DNA of 64,000 nt from DATAFF01 sp963744915 (GTDB lineage: Bacteria; Pseudomonadota; Alphaproteobacteria; Rhizobiales; Aestuariivirgaceae): positions 1 to 64,000 of the forward strand of contig CAVUUY010000022.1 in the NCBI GenBank assembly GCA_963744915.1, read 5' to 3'. Below, piece by piece: positions 1 to 9,728 of this stretch. Within the stretch, counting starts at the first letter, position 1. The number at the start of each line of letters is the position of its first letter. Under the pieces are notes generated by a model. That model had not been told where the DNA came from. It made no database searches and saw nothing but the letters and a program-made list of their open reading frames with translations. The position numbers and the translations under genes were made by a program.

Positions 1-167
1 GCGTACCTGTCAGCGTCGACCAAACCGGCGGGCGGAGCCTAATCGGTCGGGATAGATATTCGGATAGCTCGGTAGCGCTTGCATGCTTATTGGGTCCCAT
101 GTCTGACCGCCCCGGTTTCGAGCGTCGGAAGTACCGGGACCTCGACGGCCCCTGTTCCGGTTGCATG

Positions 168-814
168 CTAGCGAAGATCGGCTTCTAGCGCTTCTAGCGT
201 AGCAAGATGATCGGCCGTCTTCAGCGGTGCAGTTGCGTAATATGTATCAGTGTCGAATGTGACGTTCACGCGCCGCGCTATCGTGAACGGGATTGGTTTG
301 CGTCCGACGTATGTCAAGGGATCGGTCGCGACGGAGATTGCATTAAACGAAAATTCATACTGACGCAGGCCGTAGGCTGCCTGACGCTCTGACAACATCG
401 CGTTAAGTTTTCCCATCCAAGGAAACGCCGCGGTGCTGATCCTCAGGATGACGACGAGCGCGCTTTCGTAGTGCCTCTACTCTTGGACCTACGCCCGTTT
501 CGACGAGACCCAGCTCATTCCTGGCCCATATCAGAAGGTCATCGACAAAGGCGTCGAGGATGATGTGTGTTCGCCCGTGACGAGACGAGCACTCCATCCG
601 GATAGATTGCGAACTCATTTATTCCGACGCCATCAAAAACCCCTTGCTGGAAAGAGAGCAATTCAGACAGCAACTCCTCGGGCGTCGGAGACTTCTGAAA
701 TTGATAACGACTTGCCATGGCTTTTACGGCGATGGGCAGAAACAGTTGTCCTGCTGGGCGGTGTACTTGGGTGAGTAAAATTAATCGACTGTTGTCGACT
801 GCCTTCAATTCCAT
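168..814 (-). pseudogene. Frameshifted hypothetical protein of a decayed element
   Basis: Three reading frames must be joined to recover one protein. The N-terminal part starts near 814 (ATG, beginning MELKAVDNS). The frame changes near 560, where the continuation reads IILDAFVDDLLIWARNELGL, and changes again near 420 for a C-terminal part ending in LATLEALEADLR at 168. The pieces read sensibly one after another, so this is one gene broken by at least two indels. I recognise no catalytic domain. It follows an antitoxin-like HTH gene on the same strand and resembles hypothetical proteins I remember next to XRE regulators in alphaproteobacterial mobile DNA, but the function is unknown. The start is uncertain because the upstream frame also reads through. 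Confidence 0.45.
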
Positions 815-839
815 TCCTTGCACCCATGTCAGTAAGTGT

Positions 840-1256
840 TGACCGACTTTCTTGATCAAAGAAGTTTTTCGCGAGAGACTGGGGCGTCGGGAGATTTTCG
901 TTGGCGCTCCGTGGATCGCGTCCCGGCTCCAGTCCTGTCGTTCCATACTCGAACAAGATGTCCTCAGCGGGCTCTATCAGCACCCGATTCGCGCATCCAT
1001 CGCCTCAGCCAGACGGCGGAGAGTGTTGAAGCTCCAGTTCTCATAATCGGCCCGCTCTACTTTTGAGATGCGCGGCTGAACCATGCCAGCCTGCTCCCGC
1101 CAGTTGTTTTTGGCTGAGTTTTCGCCGTTTCCGCAGACGTACTAACTGCCTGGCGATCTCGGCGGACGTCTCCGCAATGAAGAACTTTCTCCGATATTCC
1201 GAGTTCTGCATTTTTTCAGCAATGTTGAGGTCAATGGATGGTGGTGAGTGAGACAT
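840..1256 (-). pseudogene. XRE/HigA-like antitoxin, frameshifted
   Basis: The gene starts at ATG 1256 and encodes a helix-turn-helix protein whose N-terminal part includes LRKRRKLSQKQLA. It then leaves frame at a run of three G on the coding strand (CCC at 1096-1098 on the plus strand). Removing one G restores LAEQAGMVQPRISKVERADY, a textbook XRE helix-turn-helix, followed by a tail including RVLIEPAEDIL. The break is therefore a single-base insertion in a short homopolymer. The start overlaps the end of the upstream toxin gene by 26 bp, giving the toxin-first order of higBA-type modules. The downstream end is approximate because the frame continues beyond the likely original stop. Confidence 0.6.
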
Positions 1257-1611
1257 AGTTCAGTCCTCTTCCTTCTTTGAGCAGCCGCTCATATTCTTTC
1301 TTTCTCTGAATGGCGACCGCGTAAGCCTTTTCTTGTTCCTGAGAAGATGATTTCTTGTGTATTCGAAATACCACAATTACATCTCCGTAGGGGCAATATA
1401 GTATTCTAACCTGCCCGTTAGGTATTCTAACGTTCAACTGCCATAGACCGTTCTTCGCTTTACCTAGTGGCATGAAATTATAGCCCTCAGGCGACGGCCC
1501 GTATTTGGTTAAGCTGCTCAGGGCGACATCAATCGCAATGCGAGCATGTGCGATCTCCTTGACTTCCTTCTGGTATACATTACGAGGCCATTGGGCCAGC
1601 TTGTACCTCAT
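1231..1611 (-). CDS. HigB/RelE-like toxin (phage Gp49-like, DUF891 family)
   Basis: This 126-aa protein has the size and pattern of phage-derived Gp49-like/HigB toxins, which are ribosome-dependent mRNA interferases of the RelE superfamily. The central strands read LWQLNVRIPNGQVRILYCPY followed by DVIVVFRIHKKSS, and the C-terminus is a Lys/Glu-rich helix ending near KEYERLLKEG. The open reading frame is intact. The downstream antitoxin gene overlaps its 3' end but is frameshifted, so an apparently whole toxin sits beside a broken antidote. The start ATG at 1611 (MRYKLAQW) gives the usual family length. The local sequence is more AT-rich than the core genome to the right, consistent with acquired DNA. 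Confidence 0.65.
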   Translation of the reverse strand: MRYKLAQWPRNVYQKEVKEIAHARIAIDVALSSLTKYGPSPEGYNFMPLGKAKNGLWQLNVRIPNGQVRILYCPYGDVIVVFRIHKKSSSQEQEKAYAVAIQRKKEYERLLKEGRGLNYVSLTTIH

Positions 1612-1777
1612 ATATTACAATTTTGTTCTATCCCAAAGCAAGAAGCTTGACATCCATAACAAAAAAGATATAAACAGGGGTCATGGCTATCGGCTGCGCA
1701 CTGGAAATGGCGAGGATCAATCTCAAGGCTGCTATTCGTGGCGCCGGTTCCACTCGCGCCATGGCGGTGGTTGGCTG

Positions 1778-2031
1778 ATGGCGCGCAAGGTTTCGATTCC
1801 ACTCGGAGCGTGGCCGCTGGAGATGCCGGCGGAGATGGCCGCTGGTTATACTGGAGAGCCGAGCGTTGAATTCTTCGCGATAAGGTCAAGCGCGGCGTTT
1901 ACAGCCCGCCCGCGAAGCGGCCGGGTATGCAAGACAAATGGCATCGGCAGAAGCTCGACCAGGACATTAACTGCGCTCACGGCTTGCGTGTCGAATGCCC
2001 ATTTGTCGAGGACGCGACGGAGTTGATCTGA
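1778..2031 (+). pseudogene. Small phage-type protein upstream of the integrase, frameshifted
   Basis: The frame opens at ATG 1778 with MARKVSIPLGAWPLEMPAEM and continues through GYTGEPSVE. Near 1872 the coding potential moves to another frame, which reads DKVKRGVYSPPAKRPGMQDK and ends at TGA 2029-2031, two bases before the integrase GTG. The gene lies where excisionase or directionality-factor genes commonly sit in integrative elements and is of suitable size (about 84 residues). The role is inferred only from position; the original product is hypothetical. Confidence 0.45.
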
Positions 2032-2033
2032 GC

Positions 2034-3250
2034 GTGCCGCGCCACAAGCCACCGGGTTGGCCCTCATATATGATCGGGAAGCGCCTCAAGGTGGGCCGGG
2101 GAGGCTATTATTGGAACCCGCCCGGTTGGGCGATGAGGGCCGGGTGTCCACTGCAGCGCGAGGCTCTCGGCCGAGACTATGGCGAGGCGAAGCGCCGCTG
2201 CGACGAGATCCTTGAATCCTCAATTCCAGGGTTGGCTCAAGCGAGGAGAGGCCGGCGAAGTTTCATCGCGCCCCCAGGTCGGAACATTCGATTGGCTGGT
2301 TTCCACATTCAAGAGCTCGCCGAAATATCGCAAACTGCCGACGCGGACGCAAAGAAGCTATGATGCGGCCCTGCAGCTCGTTTCGGATTATGAATTGAAG
2401 GATGGTCGCCGCTTCGGCGTGTCTGGCACTTGGAAGCATAGTTCCGGGGACTGCCGATCGCCTCTACGAAAGGCTCCTGCTGAAGGCCGATGGGAGCGAG
2501 CGCCGGCGTACGGCCAATCTTGCGATGCAGAGTGTGCCGGCGAGCATGGAAAGTGGCGCTGCGGGACAAGTCAGAGCTGGTTCCTCCTCAAAATCCCTTT
2601 GCCAAGATGGACCTCGAGTACAGGCCGAAACCTACCCGGCCAGCCACTCACGACGAACTGTCGAGGTTCGTCGCAGCGGCCGACCAGAAAGGGGAGGCAT
2701 CCGTCGGCACGGCAGCGATGATTGCATTTTATTGGCTGCAGCGGCAGGAGGACATTCTGCAGCGTCTGACGTGGGGTCACTATCGTCCCGTCGACGCGCC
2801 AGGACACCGTCCGGATCTTCCACCATAAGACCGGCGAACTCGTTTCCCTGCCGCTCTGTGACGATGACGGCTCTGACCTGTGGCCAGAACTGACAACCCG
2901 TCTCGACGCGATGCCACGCCGTGGGATCGCTGATCGTGATGCGCGACCGACCGGACCGCTTTCGGAAGGTGCATCTTCCGTGGAAGGTCGATTACTTCCG
3001 GCACCGCGTCGCAGCTATCAGGAAGGCGGCAGGGATCGATGACGATGTGAAATTTATGGGCCTGCGCCATGGTGGAAACACCGAAGGTGCGAATGCCGGA
3101 TCTGAGCTGATGCGCAGTTGCGGGCATTGAGCGGACACCGGACGACCGCTGCCCTTGCTGCGGTATGCGCGGGACACGGTCGAGCAGAGAAAAGTTGGTG
3201 CGCGTATGCGTCGAGACTCGAGAACGAAAAAGGGTGATTTGTCAGAATAA
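2034..3250 (+). pseudogene. Tyrosine recombinase/phage integrase, degraded
   Basis: The start is GTG 2034 (VPRHKPPGWPSYMIGKRLKV). The N-terminal arm includes KVGRGGYYWNPP and the SAM-like core includes TFDWLVSTFKSSPKYRKLP. The catalytic region includes IAFYWLQRQEDILQRL and FMGLRHGGNTEGA, with the RHG-type catalytic triplet recognisable. The tail LRALSGHRTTAAL ends in KGDLSE and TAA 3248-3250. Recovering this order needs several frame changes (about 2210, 2440, 2560, 2810, 2900 and 3130), so the gene is inactive. It points at the 3' end of tRNA-Lys about 58 bp away, the usual arrangement for an element integrated at a tRNA gene. It would have catalysed site-specific integration. Confidence 0.75.
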
Positions 3251-3307
3251 GCCGGTGACGCGTTGTCAGAATGATTTTCGCGATATCGGCTAAGCCTTTG
3301 TTTCAGT

Positions 3308-3383
<76 letters not shown>

Positions 3384-3455
3384 GCGCCAAGGATTGCACC
3401 CCGGGGCCGTGCCCCGGATGCAGCCTCTCTATCAGAGCGGCGCCGGGCTGTCCAG

Positions 3456-4463
3456 TCAACCGAAATGCCGGAGATAGTCCTCGCACAGCGGAACGGTCGA
3501 AGCCGTGTAGTCCGCTCCCATGGACCGGGCCAGATCGGTTTCCGAATGCGAGCCGATCCAGGCGACGAGCAGAATGCGGCGCAGCATCACGAAGGTCCAG
3601 ATCTCGCGCTCGTCTTCCGGCGCCAGTTCCTTGACGCGGCGGTAACCCCGGACCCAGGCGGCCAGAAGCCGTGGAACCTCGGGCCGATGCTCGAAGAACG
3701 AGACTGTCGTGGCACAGTCATAGAGGTACCAGGAGAAGCCGCAATCGTCGAAATCGATGACCTTGGTCACGTCGCCATCGATAAGGAGATTGGCGAGCCG
3801 CATGTCGCAATGAACCAGCCCGAAGCGGTGTTCGCCCTCGCCGAATCGCGCCAATCGTGCGCCGATCAGGTCGACGGTGCGGCCGATCAGCTCGATCCGC
3901 TCCGGCGTCATGCCCATGCCGTCGCGCCACCGCCCCCAATGCGGCCGCTCGCCGATGCTGGTGGCAAAGTCCCAGCGGTGGCGCTCGAAACCAGGCGGCC
4001 GCCGCCAGCCCATGGCATGGCGATGCATGCGCGCCGCGATTTCTCCGAGGATCTCGAACGGCGCCGTCAGATCATGCTCCGTTTCGGACGGCTCGACGCC
4101 GTTCTCCCACTCGAACAGGACGACGTCGCGCGGCCGCGGCAGGTGCTCATGGTGGACCGTCTGGATCAGCCCGCCGTCGCGGCCGGCGACCGGGACCGGT
4201 GTCATTGCCGCCCCGTCGGCACGCAGGGCGATGACCCAGGCGAGCTCGGAGGCGATGGCCGGCCGGGCATGATAGCCCTCGCGATGAACCCTGAGCGCAT
4301 AGCGCCGGTCGCCCGCATCGACGCGATAGGTGGCGTTATCCGATACGTTTGCGAGCCTCGGCGTGGCACCGGCGGGCAGCGCATAATGCCCGAGCGCCGC
4401 TTGGGCGAGCCGTGACAGCCGGCGAAGTTGCTCGATATGCGGCAAGCGCTCGATTCCCGTCAT
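3456..4463 (-). CDS. Aminoglycoside phosphotransferase-fold small-molecule kinase
   Basis: This 335-aa soluble protein belongs to the APH/choline kinase/homoserine kinase-like fold. The catalytic loop HCDMRLANLL at about residues 218-227 carries the Brenner-type HxDxxxxN motif with Asp220 as base. IDFDD at about 236-240 supplies the metal-binding aspartates. The N-terminal lobe has the expected YRVDAGDRRYALRVHR strand pair. A GTG 30 bases upstream is in frame, but ATG 4463 follows a GGAGAAAGGA ribosome-binding site and is preferred. The substrate cannot be read from sequence; it may be an amino alcohol or metabolite rather than an antibiotic. It stands alone between tRNA-Lys and the divergent sbcD. 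Confidence 0.8.
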   Translation of the reverse strand: MTGIERLPHIEQLRRLSRLAQAALGHYALPAGATPRLANVSDNATYRVDAGDRRYALRVHREGYHARPAIASELAWVIALRADGAAMTPVPVAGRDGGLIQTVHHEHLPRPRDVVLFEWENGVEPSETEHDLTAPFEILGEIAARMHRHAMGWRRPPGFERHRWDFATSIGERPHWGRWRDGMGMTPERIELIGRTVDLIGARLARFGEGEHRFGLVHCDMRLANLLIDGDVTKVIDFDDCGFSWYLYDCATTVSFFEHRPEVPRLLAAWVRGYRRVKELAPEDEREIWTFVMLRRILLVAWIGSHSETDLARSMGADYTASTVPLCEDYLRHFG

Positions 4464-4613
4464 CCTGTCCTTTCTCCCAAAGCCTCCTGACACCGGGCTG
4501 TCATGAGACAGGGCAGTGTCCGGCCGGCGCTGTCAAGATTCGTGGTATGCGGCTGAAACCCCCGCGCGAATCGTTGCGCGACTATAGGGAATCGGCCAAA
4601 TCTCCCAAGGAGA

Positions 4614-5852
4614 ATGCTGCGGATCCTCCACACCGGCGACTGGCATATCGGGCGCACACTCAATGGGTGGTCGCGGCGCAACGAGCATGCGGCGGCGCTG
4701 GCCGAGATCGAGCGCATCATCGTTGAACGGCAGATCGATGCGCTGATCGTCGCCGGCGACATTTTTGACAGCATGGCGCCGAGCGCCGATGCACGCGGCA
4801 TGTTCTACGGCGCCATGGACCGCATCCACGCGCGCCGGCCCGGCCTGTCGAGCATCGTCATCGCCGGCAACCACGATCATGCTGGCCAGCTCGAGGCGCC
4901 CTCGGTCCTCCTGCAGCGGCTCGGCACCCGGGTGGTGGGCACGCTGAAACAGGCCGACGGCCAGCTCGATCGCGCCAAGCACCACGTCATCCTCAGGGAT
5001 TCCGCCGGCTGCCCGCATGCCTGCGTGCTGGTCCTCCCCTTTCTCGGCGTCGGCGATATTCCCCGCCCGCCGCCCGAGGAGTGCACCGGCTCGGCGATTG
5101 TCGAAGGCGTCCGGCGGCTCTATGCGGGCGCCATTGTCGGGGCGCTGGAACACGCCGCCGGTCTGCCGTTGATCGTCACCGGCCATCTGACGCTGGCCGG
5201 CGCCGCCGAGAGCGAGATCTCGGAGCGGCGCATTCTGGTGGGCGGCGAGCATGCCGTGCCGCACGACGTCTTCCCGCCGGCGGTCGCTTATGCGGCGCTT
5301 GGCCATCTCCACCGGCCGCAATCGGTCGGCCGGACCACGATACGCTATGCCGGCTCGCTGTTTCCGCTCTCGGCCGCCGAGCGCGCCTATGAGCACGGGG
5401 TCAGCATCGTCAGCATCGGGGCGGGCGGCGTTACGGTCGAGCACCTGCCGCTCACCCGGCCGGTGCCGTTCATCCGCCTGCCTGCCTCCGGCGCCCTCGA
5501 ACGCTCGGAGATCCCCGAGGCGTTCCACGCCATGGGCCTCGATCCGCAGCTTGCGATCGATCTGCGCCCCTTTGTCCATGTTGCGGTCAAGGTGAACGGC
5601 ACGGCAGCCGGGATCCGCGGCGAGGTCGACGAGATTGCCAGCGCCTTTCCGGTCCGGGTGGCGGCGCCGCCGGAGATCGTCCGCAGCTGCGCCCCCGCCG
5701 TCGCCAGCGGCGACCCCCTCGGCCCATCGCCGCCGCAGCTCAAGGACATCGATCCGCTCGATCTCTTCACGCGGGCCTTCGTCGCCTGCCACCAGGCCGT
5801 GCCGGGCGAGATTCATCTGCGGGCCTTTGCCGCGGCGCGGGACGAGGCCTGA
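4614..5852 (+). CDS. sbcD: Exonuclease SbcD (Mre11 family)
   Basis: This is the nuclease subunit of the SbcCD complex, which cuts DNA hairpins and protein-blocked double-strand ends in the nucleoid. The 412-aa protein shows the metallophosphoesterase motifs in order: GDWHIG with Asp9 and His11, GDIFDS with Asp49, GNHDH with Asn86 and His87, then TGHL and the GHLHRPQ motif near residue 235. The length is normal. sbcC starts 4 bases after its stop, so the two are co-translated. The ATG at 4614 follows CCCAAGGAGA, a good Shine-Dalgarno. Confidence 0.95.
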   Translation: MLRILHTGDWHIGRTLNGWSRRNEHAAALAEIERIIVERQIDALIVAGDIFDSMAPSADARGMFYGAMDRIHARRPGLSSIVIAGNHDHAGQLEAPSVLLQRLGTRVVGTLKQADGQLDRAKHHVILRDSAGCPHACVLVLPFLGVGDIPRPPPEECTGSAIVEGVRRLYAGAIVGALEHAAGLPLIVTGHLTLAGAAESEISERRILVGGEHAVPHDVFPPAVAYAALGHLHRPQSVGRTTIRYAGSLFPLSAAERAYEHGVSIVSIGAGGVTVEHLPLTRPVPFIRLPASGALERSEIPEAFHAMGLDPQLAIDLRPFVHVAVKVNGTAAGIRGEVDEIASAFPVRVAAPPEIVRSCAPAVASGDPLGPSPPQLKDIDPLDLFTRAFVACHQAVPGEIHLRAFAAARDEA

Positions 5853-5856
5853 CCGC

Positions 5857-8800
5857 ATGCGCATCCTCCGCATAGCCGGGGAGGGGCTGGCGAGCCTGGT
5901 CCAGCCTTTTTCCATTGACCTCACCGCCGAGCCGCTGAAGGGCGCCGGCCTCTTCGCCATAACCGGTCCGACCGGCGCCGGCAAATCGACCATTCTCGAT
6001 GCCGTTTGCCTGGCCATTTACGGGCAGTATCCGCGCGCCGGTTACGCCGGTCCGGAGAAAATAGCCGATGTCCACGACGAGGAGCTCGCGGCCGGCGACG
6101 AGCGCTCGATCCTGAGTAAGGGCGTGGCCGTGGGCTGCGCCGAGGCCGAGTTCGTCGGCCTTGACGGTCACCACTACCTGGCGCGCTGGCAGGTGCGCCG
6201 CGCCCGGGATCGGCCCGACGGAAGGCTGCAGCGGGTGGAGCGCTCGCTCGCTCGGATCGCAGAGGGAGGAATCGAAATGATTGCGGCCCAGGCCCGGGAG
6301 ATCGACCGGGAGGTTGAAGCTGCAACCGGGTTCACCTTCGAGCAGTTCCGGCGCACCGTTCTCCTCGCCCAGGGCGATGTCGACGCTTTCCTCAGAGCCC
6401 GTCCGAAGGATCGGGCGGCGTTGCTCGACAAGATCACCAACACCGGGATCTATGCCGATATTTCGCGGCGCGTGCACGAGCTGTGCCGCGCTGCCGAAAC
6501 CAGCATCGAGCGGCTGCGCGCCGAGCTTGACGCTGTCGGCCTGATGCCGCCCGACAAGCGCCGGCTTCTCGAGGACGAGCGTCTGGCGAGCGAAGAGGCC
6601 ATGCTCCGCCGCAAGGAGGAGCGCGACCGCACCGATGCGGAAATCCACAAGCACCGCCAGATCGAATCCTGCCGCACCGCCCTGGCGCGGGCCGAGAGCG
6701 AGCGCGACGAGGCGGTCAGGCAGCAGGCCGCCGCCGCCGCCCGGATGGCCCGCCTTGACCTTCTCGACAAGGCCGCGGCGCTGCGGCCGCTTGTCCGCCA
6801 CCTCGAGGCGGCGCGGGCCGAGACCGACAAGTGCCGTATCGCCCATACCGGCGCCAATGACGCGCTGATCAAATGCACCGATGCGCGTTCCGAGGCTTCG
6901 GCGGCGCTCGCCCGGCGGGCCGACGAGGAACAGGCGAGCGAGCAGGATTTCCAGGAGCTGGTGCCGCTGTGGGAGGAGGCGGCTCGGCTCGACGGCGAGA
7001 TTGCCAATGCCGGGCAGGAGGCTGCGGAGCTTCGCGACAGGGTCAACCGACAGCGCATCGCCTCCGTCGATGCGGCAGCTTCGGCGCAGGAGCTGACCGG
7101 CCGGCTGGCCGAGCTCGAGCGGCAGCTTCGCCAGCTCACCGGCGAGTTGCGCAGCCGCGAGGCGGCACGGCTGCTGGCCGAGCAGTGGAGCACCATCGCC
7201 GGCGACCTGCCGAAACGGGAGGCCATGCGCCGCGACGCAGAGGCGCTCGCCCAGGAGCTGGCGGCGATCGCCAGGGAGCGCAGCGACATCGTCGACCGGC
7301 TCGACAACAGCAGCGCGGTGATTGCCGAGCTTCGCGACAAGGCCGAGGCGTTGCGCCAGCGCGCCGCCGCCAAGGCCGCGGCCCTCAAGGCTGCCGAGAA
7401 CCCGGCTCTCGAGGCTCGGGCGGTCAGCCTCGACCAGCTCGCCGAACGGGCCCGTGCCATGCTGGAGGCGGCGCGCCGCCATGCCGCTGCCCGCTCGCGC
7501 CTGGCGCTGGCCGAACGGGCGCAGCGCGACGAGGCCGATGCCCTGGCGCATCACACCAAGGCAGCGCGCACCGCCCAGGAAAGGCTTATCGAGTTGCGCG
7601 CGCAGCGTAGTGCCGACCAGCTGCTGTTCGACCTTGCCGATGCGGCAGTATCGACCAAGGCGGTGGAGCTCAGGGCAGCCCTGGTCGAAGGCGAGCCCTG
7701 TCCGGTGTGTGGCTCCTCGACTCACCGCCAGGCGGAAGAAACGGCCGAGCTGGTGGCGGCGCTGAAGCTGCGCAAGGCCGCCATCGATGCGCAGATCGAG
7801 GAAGCCGAGCGCGCCGAGGCCGAGGCGCTCGGCTTCGCCGCCGCCGCCCGCTTGCGCCACGAGGTTACGGAGGGGCAGGTTGCCGCCCACCGCGGCGAGA
7901 TGCTCGAGGCGCAGCAGGCCTATGGACGGAACCGAGCGCTGTTCCTTGCCGACCGGCGGCAGAAGGACCGCGATTTGCCGGCCGACGCCGTTCCCGACCC
8001 GGGTGCCGGCATTGCGCTCATCGCGACGATCGACGAGCGCCGGACCGCCTGCCGAGAGAAGCTCAGGGCCTCGAGCGTGCTGCGGCATGAGCGTGAGCAG
8101 CTGGTCGAGGCGGCGGAGCGCTTCGAGCGCGAGGCGATCGACCGGACGGAGGAGCGCGGCAGCCTGTCCAGTCGGCTCGGCGAGCTGAAGGAGAAGGCGG
8201 CGACCGCCAATGAGCGCAGCCTCGGCCTGCGCGATCGCATCGGCTCGATCGACCGCGAGCTCAAGCCGTTGATCGAGCCGCTCGGCTTGACCGAGCTCGA
8301 CCTCAACCGCGATGCTGACGGGGTGCTGGCACGGCTCGAGCAGCTGGCGATTGATTATCGCCGGCTCGCCGAGCAATGCCGCCAATGCGAGAGCGAGGTT
8401 GCAGGGCTCAACCCTCTTGGTGCCGAGAGCCGGGCGCTCGAAGAGCGGGTTCTGGCGCAGCTCAAGGGCGACGAGGCGGCACTGGTTGCTCGCGAAGAGC
8501 GGATCGACGCACTCCGGTTGCGGCGGGCCGGGATGCTCGGCGGCGAGCCGACGGCGGCGCACCGGGCACGGCTCTCGTTGCGCCGGCGGCAGATCCGGGA
8601 CGCCTTCAAGCTGGCCGAGGCCGCCCACAATGTCGCCAGGGCCGACGAGGCCTCGGCCATGAACAGGGCAACTTTCCTGGCGGAGCTGGTGGACCAGGCG
8701 CGCCAGCGCGAGAACCGGGCCGCCGATGATCTCGCCGCCGCGCGGCGCGGGGTGCAGTTGAGCGATGCCGAGCTGGCGAGCTTGATGGCGGTCGAGGAGA

Positions 8801-9654
8801 GCGAGATCGAGGCGCTGCGCGCCGGCCGGTCGATGCTGGCCGATGCCGTGAGCCGCGCCGAGACCCTGGTCGAGGAGCGCGACCGCGATCTCGCCATCGC
8901 CCTTGCCGCCGGTCTACCGCCGATAGCCGCCGAAGCGCTCGTCGGACGCCGGCTCGAGCTTAGCGAGGAGATGGAGCGGCTGCAGCACCGCGCCGGCGAG
9001 ATCGACGGCAGCCTGCGCAGCGACGACGAGAACCGCCTGCTGGCCGGCGACATCGAGGCGAACATCGCTGCCGCCAATGCCGAGGTGACGACATGGCGCG
9101 AGGTCTGGCAGGCGGTGGGCTCGGCCGACGGATCGAAGTTCCAGCGCTTCGCCCAGAGCGTGACGCTGGCCAATCTGGTCCACCTCGCCAACATTCACCT
9201 CGCCGACCTCAATCCGCGCTATCGCCTCGAAGCCGCACCGGGCGGCGATCTCGGCCTGCAGATCGTCGATCTCGAGCAGGACGAGGCGCGACGCTCCACG
9301 GTGAGCCTGTCGGGCGGCGAGCGCTTCCTCACCTCGCTTGCCCTTGCGCTCGCTTTGTCCGGCCTCGAAGGGCGGATGAGCTTTGTCGACACGTTGTTCA
9401 TCGACGAGGGCTTCGGCAGCCTCGACGCCGACACGCTGGACGTCGCCATCGATGCCCTGGAGCGGCTCCATGGCAAGGGGCGCAAAGTGGGGGTGATCAG
9501 CCACGTCGAGGCGATGCACGAACGCATTGCGGTGCAGATAAGGATCGAAAAGCGCAGCAATGGACGCAGCATCGTGACCGTGGAGGGGGCGCCGCCGGCC
9601 GAACACGCCGAACGCCCCGCCGGCAAAGTATTTTCGCTATCGCAGGTTGGATAG
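5857..9654 (+). CDS. sbcC: Exonuclease subunit SbcC (Rad50/SMC-like ATPase)
   Basis: The 1265-aa protein is the ATPase partner of SbcD. The N-terminal Walker A GPTGAGKST is followed by two long Ala/Arg/Glu-rich coiled-coil arms. A zinc hook CPVC at about residues 615-618 sits between them. The C-terminal half has the ABC signature VSLSGGERF and Walker B FIDEGFGSLD. The frame is open upstream to 5635, but the ATG at 5857 gives MRILRIAGEGLASL, the typical first strand, and lies directly after the sbcD stop. The first half of the nucleotide-binding domain and both arms are intact, so the complex should be functional. Confidence 0.95.
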   Translation: MRILRIAGEGLASLVQPFSIDLTAEPLKGAGLFAITGPTGAGKSTILDAVCLAIYGQYPRAGYAGPEKIADVHDEELAAGDERSILSKGVAVGCAEAEFVGLDGHHYLARWQVRRARDRPDGRLQRVERSLARIAEGGIEMIAAQAREIDREVEAATGFTFEQFRRTVLLAQGDVDAFLRARPKDRAALLDKITNTGIYADISRRVHELCRAAETSIERLRAELDAVGLMPPDKRRLLEDERLASEEAMLRRKEERDRTDAEIHKHRQIESCRTALARAESERDEAVRQQAAAAARMARLDLLDKAAALRPLVRHLEAARAETDKCRIAHTGANDALIKCTDARSEASAALARRADEEQASEQDFQELVPLWEEAARLDGEIANAGQEAAELRDRVNRQRIASVDAAASAQELTGRLAELERQLRQLTGELRSREAARLLAEQWSTIAGDLPKREAMRRDAEALAQELAAIARERSDIVDRLDNSSAVIAELRDKAEALRQRAAAKAAALKAAENPALEARAVSLDQLAERARAMLEAARRHAAARSRLALAERAQRDEADALAHHTKAARTAQERLIELRAQRSADQLLFDLADAAVSTKAVELRAALVEGEPCPVCGSSTHRQAEETAELVAALKLRKAAIDAQIEEAERAEAEALGFAAAARLRHEVTEGQVAAHRGEMLEAQQAYGRNRALFLADRRQKDRDLPADAVPDPGAGIALIATIDERRTACREKLRASSVLRHEREQLVEAAERFEREAIDRTEERGSLSSRLGELKEKAATANERSLGLRDRIGSIDRELKPLIEPLGLTELDLNRDADGVLARLEQLAIDYRRLAEQCRQCESEVAGLNPLGAESRALEERVLAQLKGDEAALVAREERIDALRLRRAGMLGGEPTAAHRARLSLRRRQIRDAFKLAEAAHNVARADEASAMNRATFLAELVDQARQRENRAADDLAAARRGVQLSDAELASLMAVEESEIEALRAGRSMLADAVSRAETLVEERDRDLAIALAAGLPPIAAEALVGRRLELSEEMERLQHRAGEIDGSLRSDDENRLLAGDIEANIAAANAEVTTWREVWQAVGSADGSKFQRFAQSVTLANLVHLANIHLADLNPRYRLEAAPGGDLGLQIVDLEQDEARRSTVSLSGGERFLTSLALALALSGLEGRMSFVDTLFIDEGFGSLDADTLDVAIDALERLHGKGRKVGVISHVEAMHERIAVQIRIEKRSNGRSIVTVEGAPPAEHAERPAGKVFSLSQVG

Positions 9655-9666
9655 CCCGAAGATTTA

Positions 9667-9695
9667 TTGCGTTGTAAGTTGCATTAAGCTATAAC
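9667..9695 (+). promoter_or_regulatory. Candidate sigma-70 promoter of the chaperone pair
   Basis: TTGCGT at 9667-9672 and TATAAC at 9690-9695 are separated by 17 bases in an AT-rich gap between sbcC and the first chaperone gene. The -10 box matches five of six consensus bases and the -35 three. It would place a start site near 9702, about 27 bases before the ATG. Prediction by eye only. Confidence 0.4.
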
Positions 9696-9728
9696 ATGGA
9701 GGTTGTGTAAGAACCGGGGGATCACACT

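Noticed and set aside
1505..2026. 173-codon plus-strand frame overlapping the toxin start and the small phage-type gene
   Set aside because: Only the part after 1778 resembles a real protein, and it changes frame; the upstream part is antisense to the toxin.
4533..6017. 494-codon minus-strand frame opposite sbcD
   Set aside because: sbcD has all metallophosphoesterase motifs on the plus strand; the frame has no start signal or motif.
5767..8628. A 953-codon minus-strand frame opposite sbcC
   Set aside because: Antisense shadow of the sbcC coiled-coil region; the plus strand carries zinc hook and ATPase motifs in an unbroken frame.
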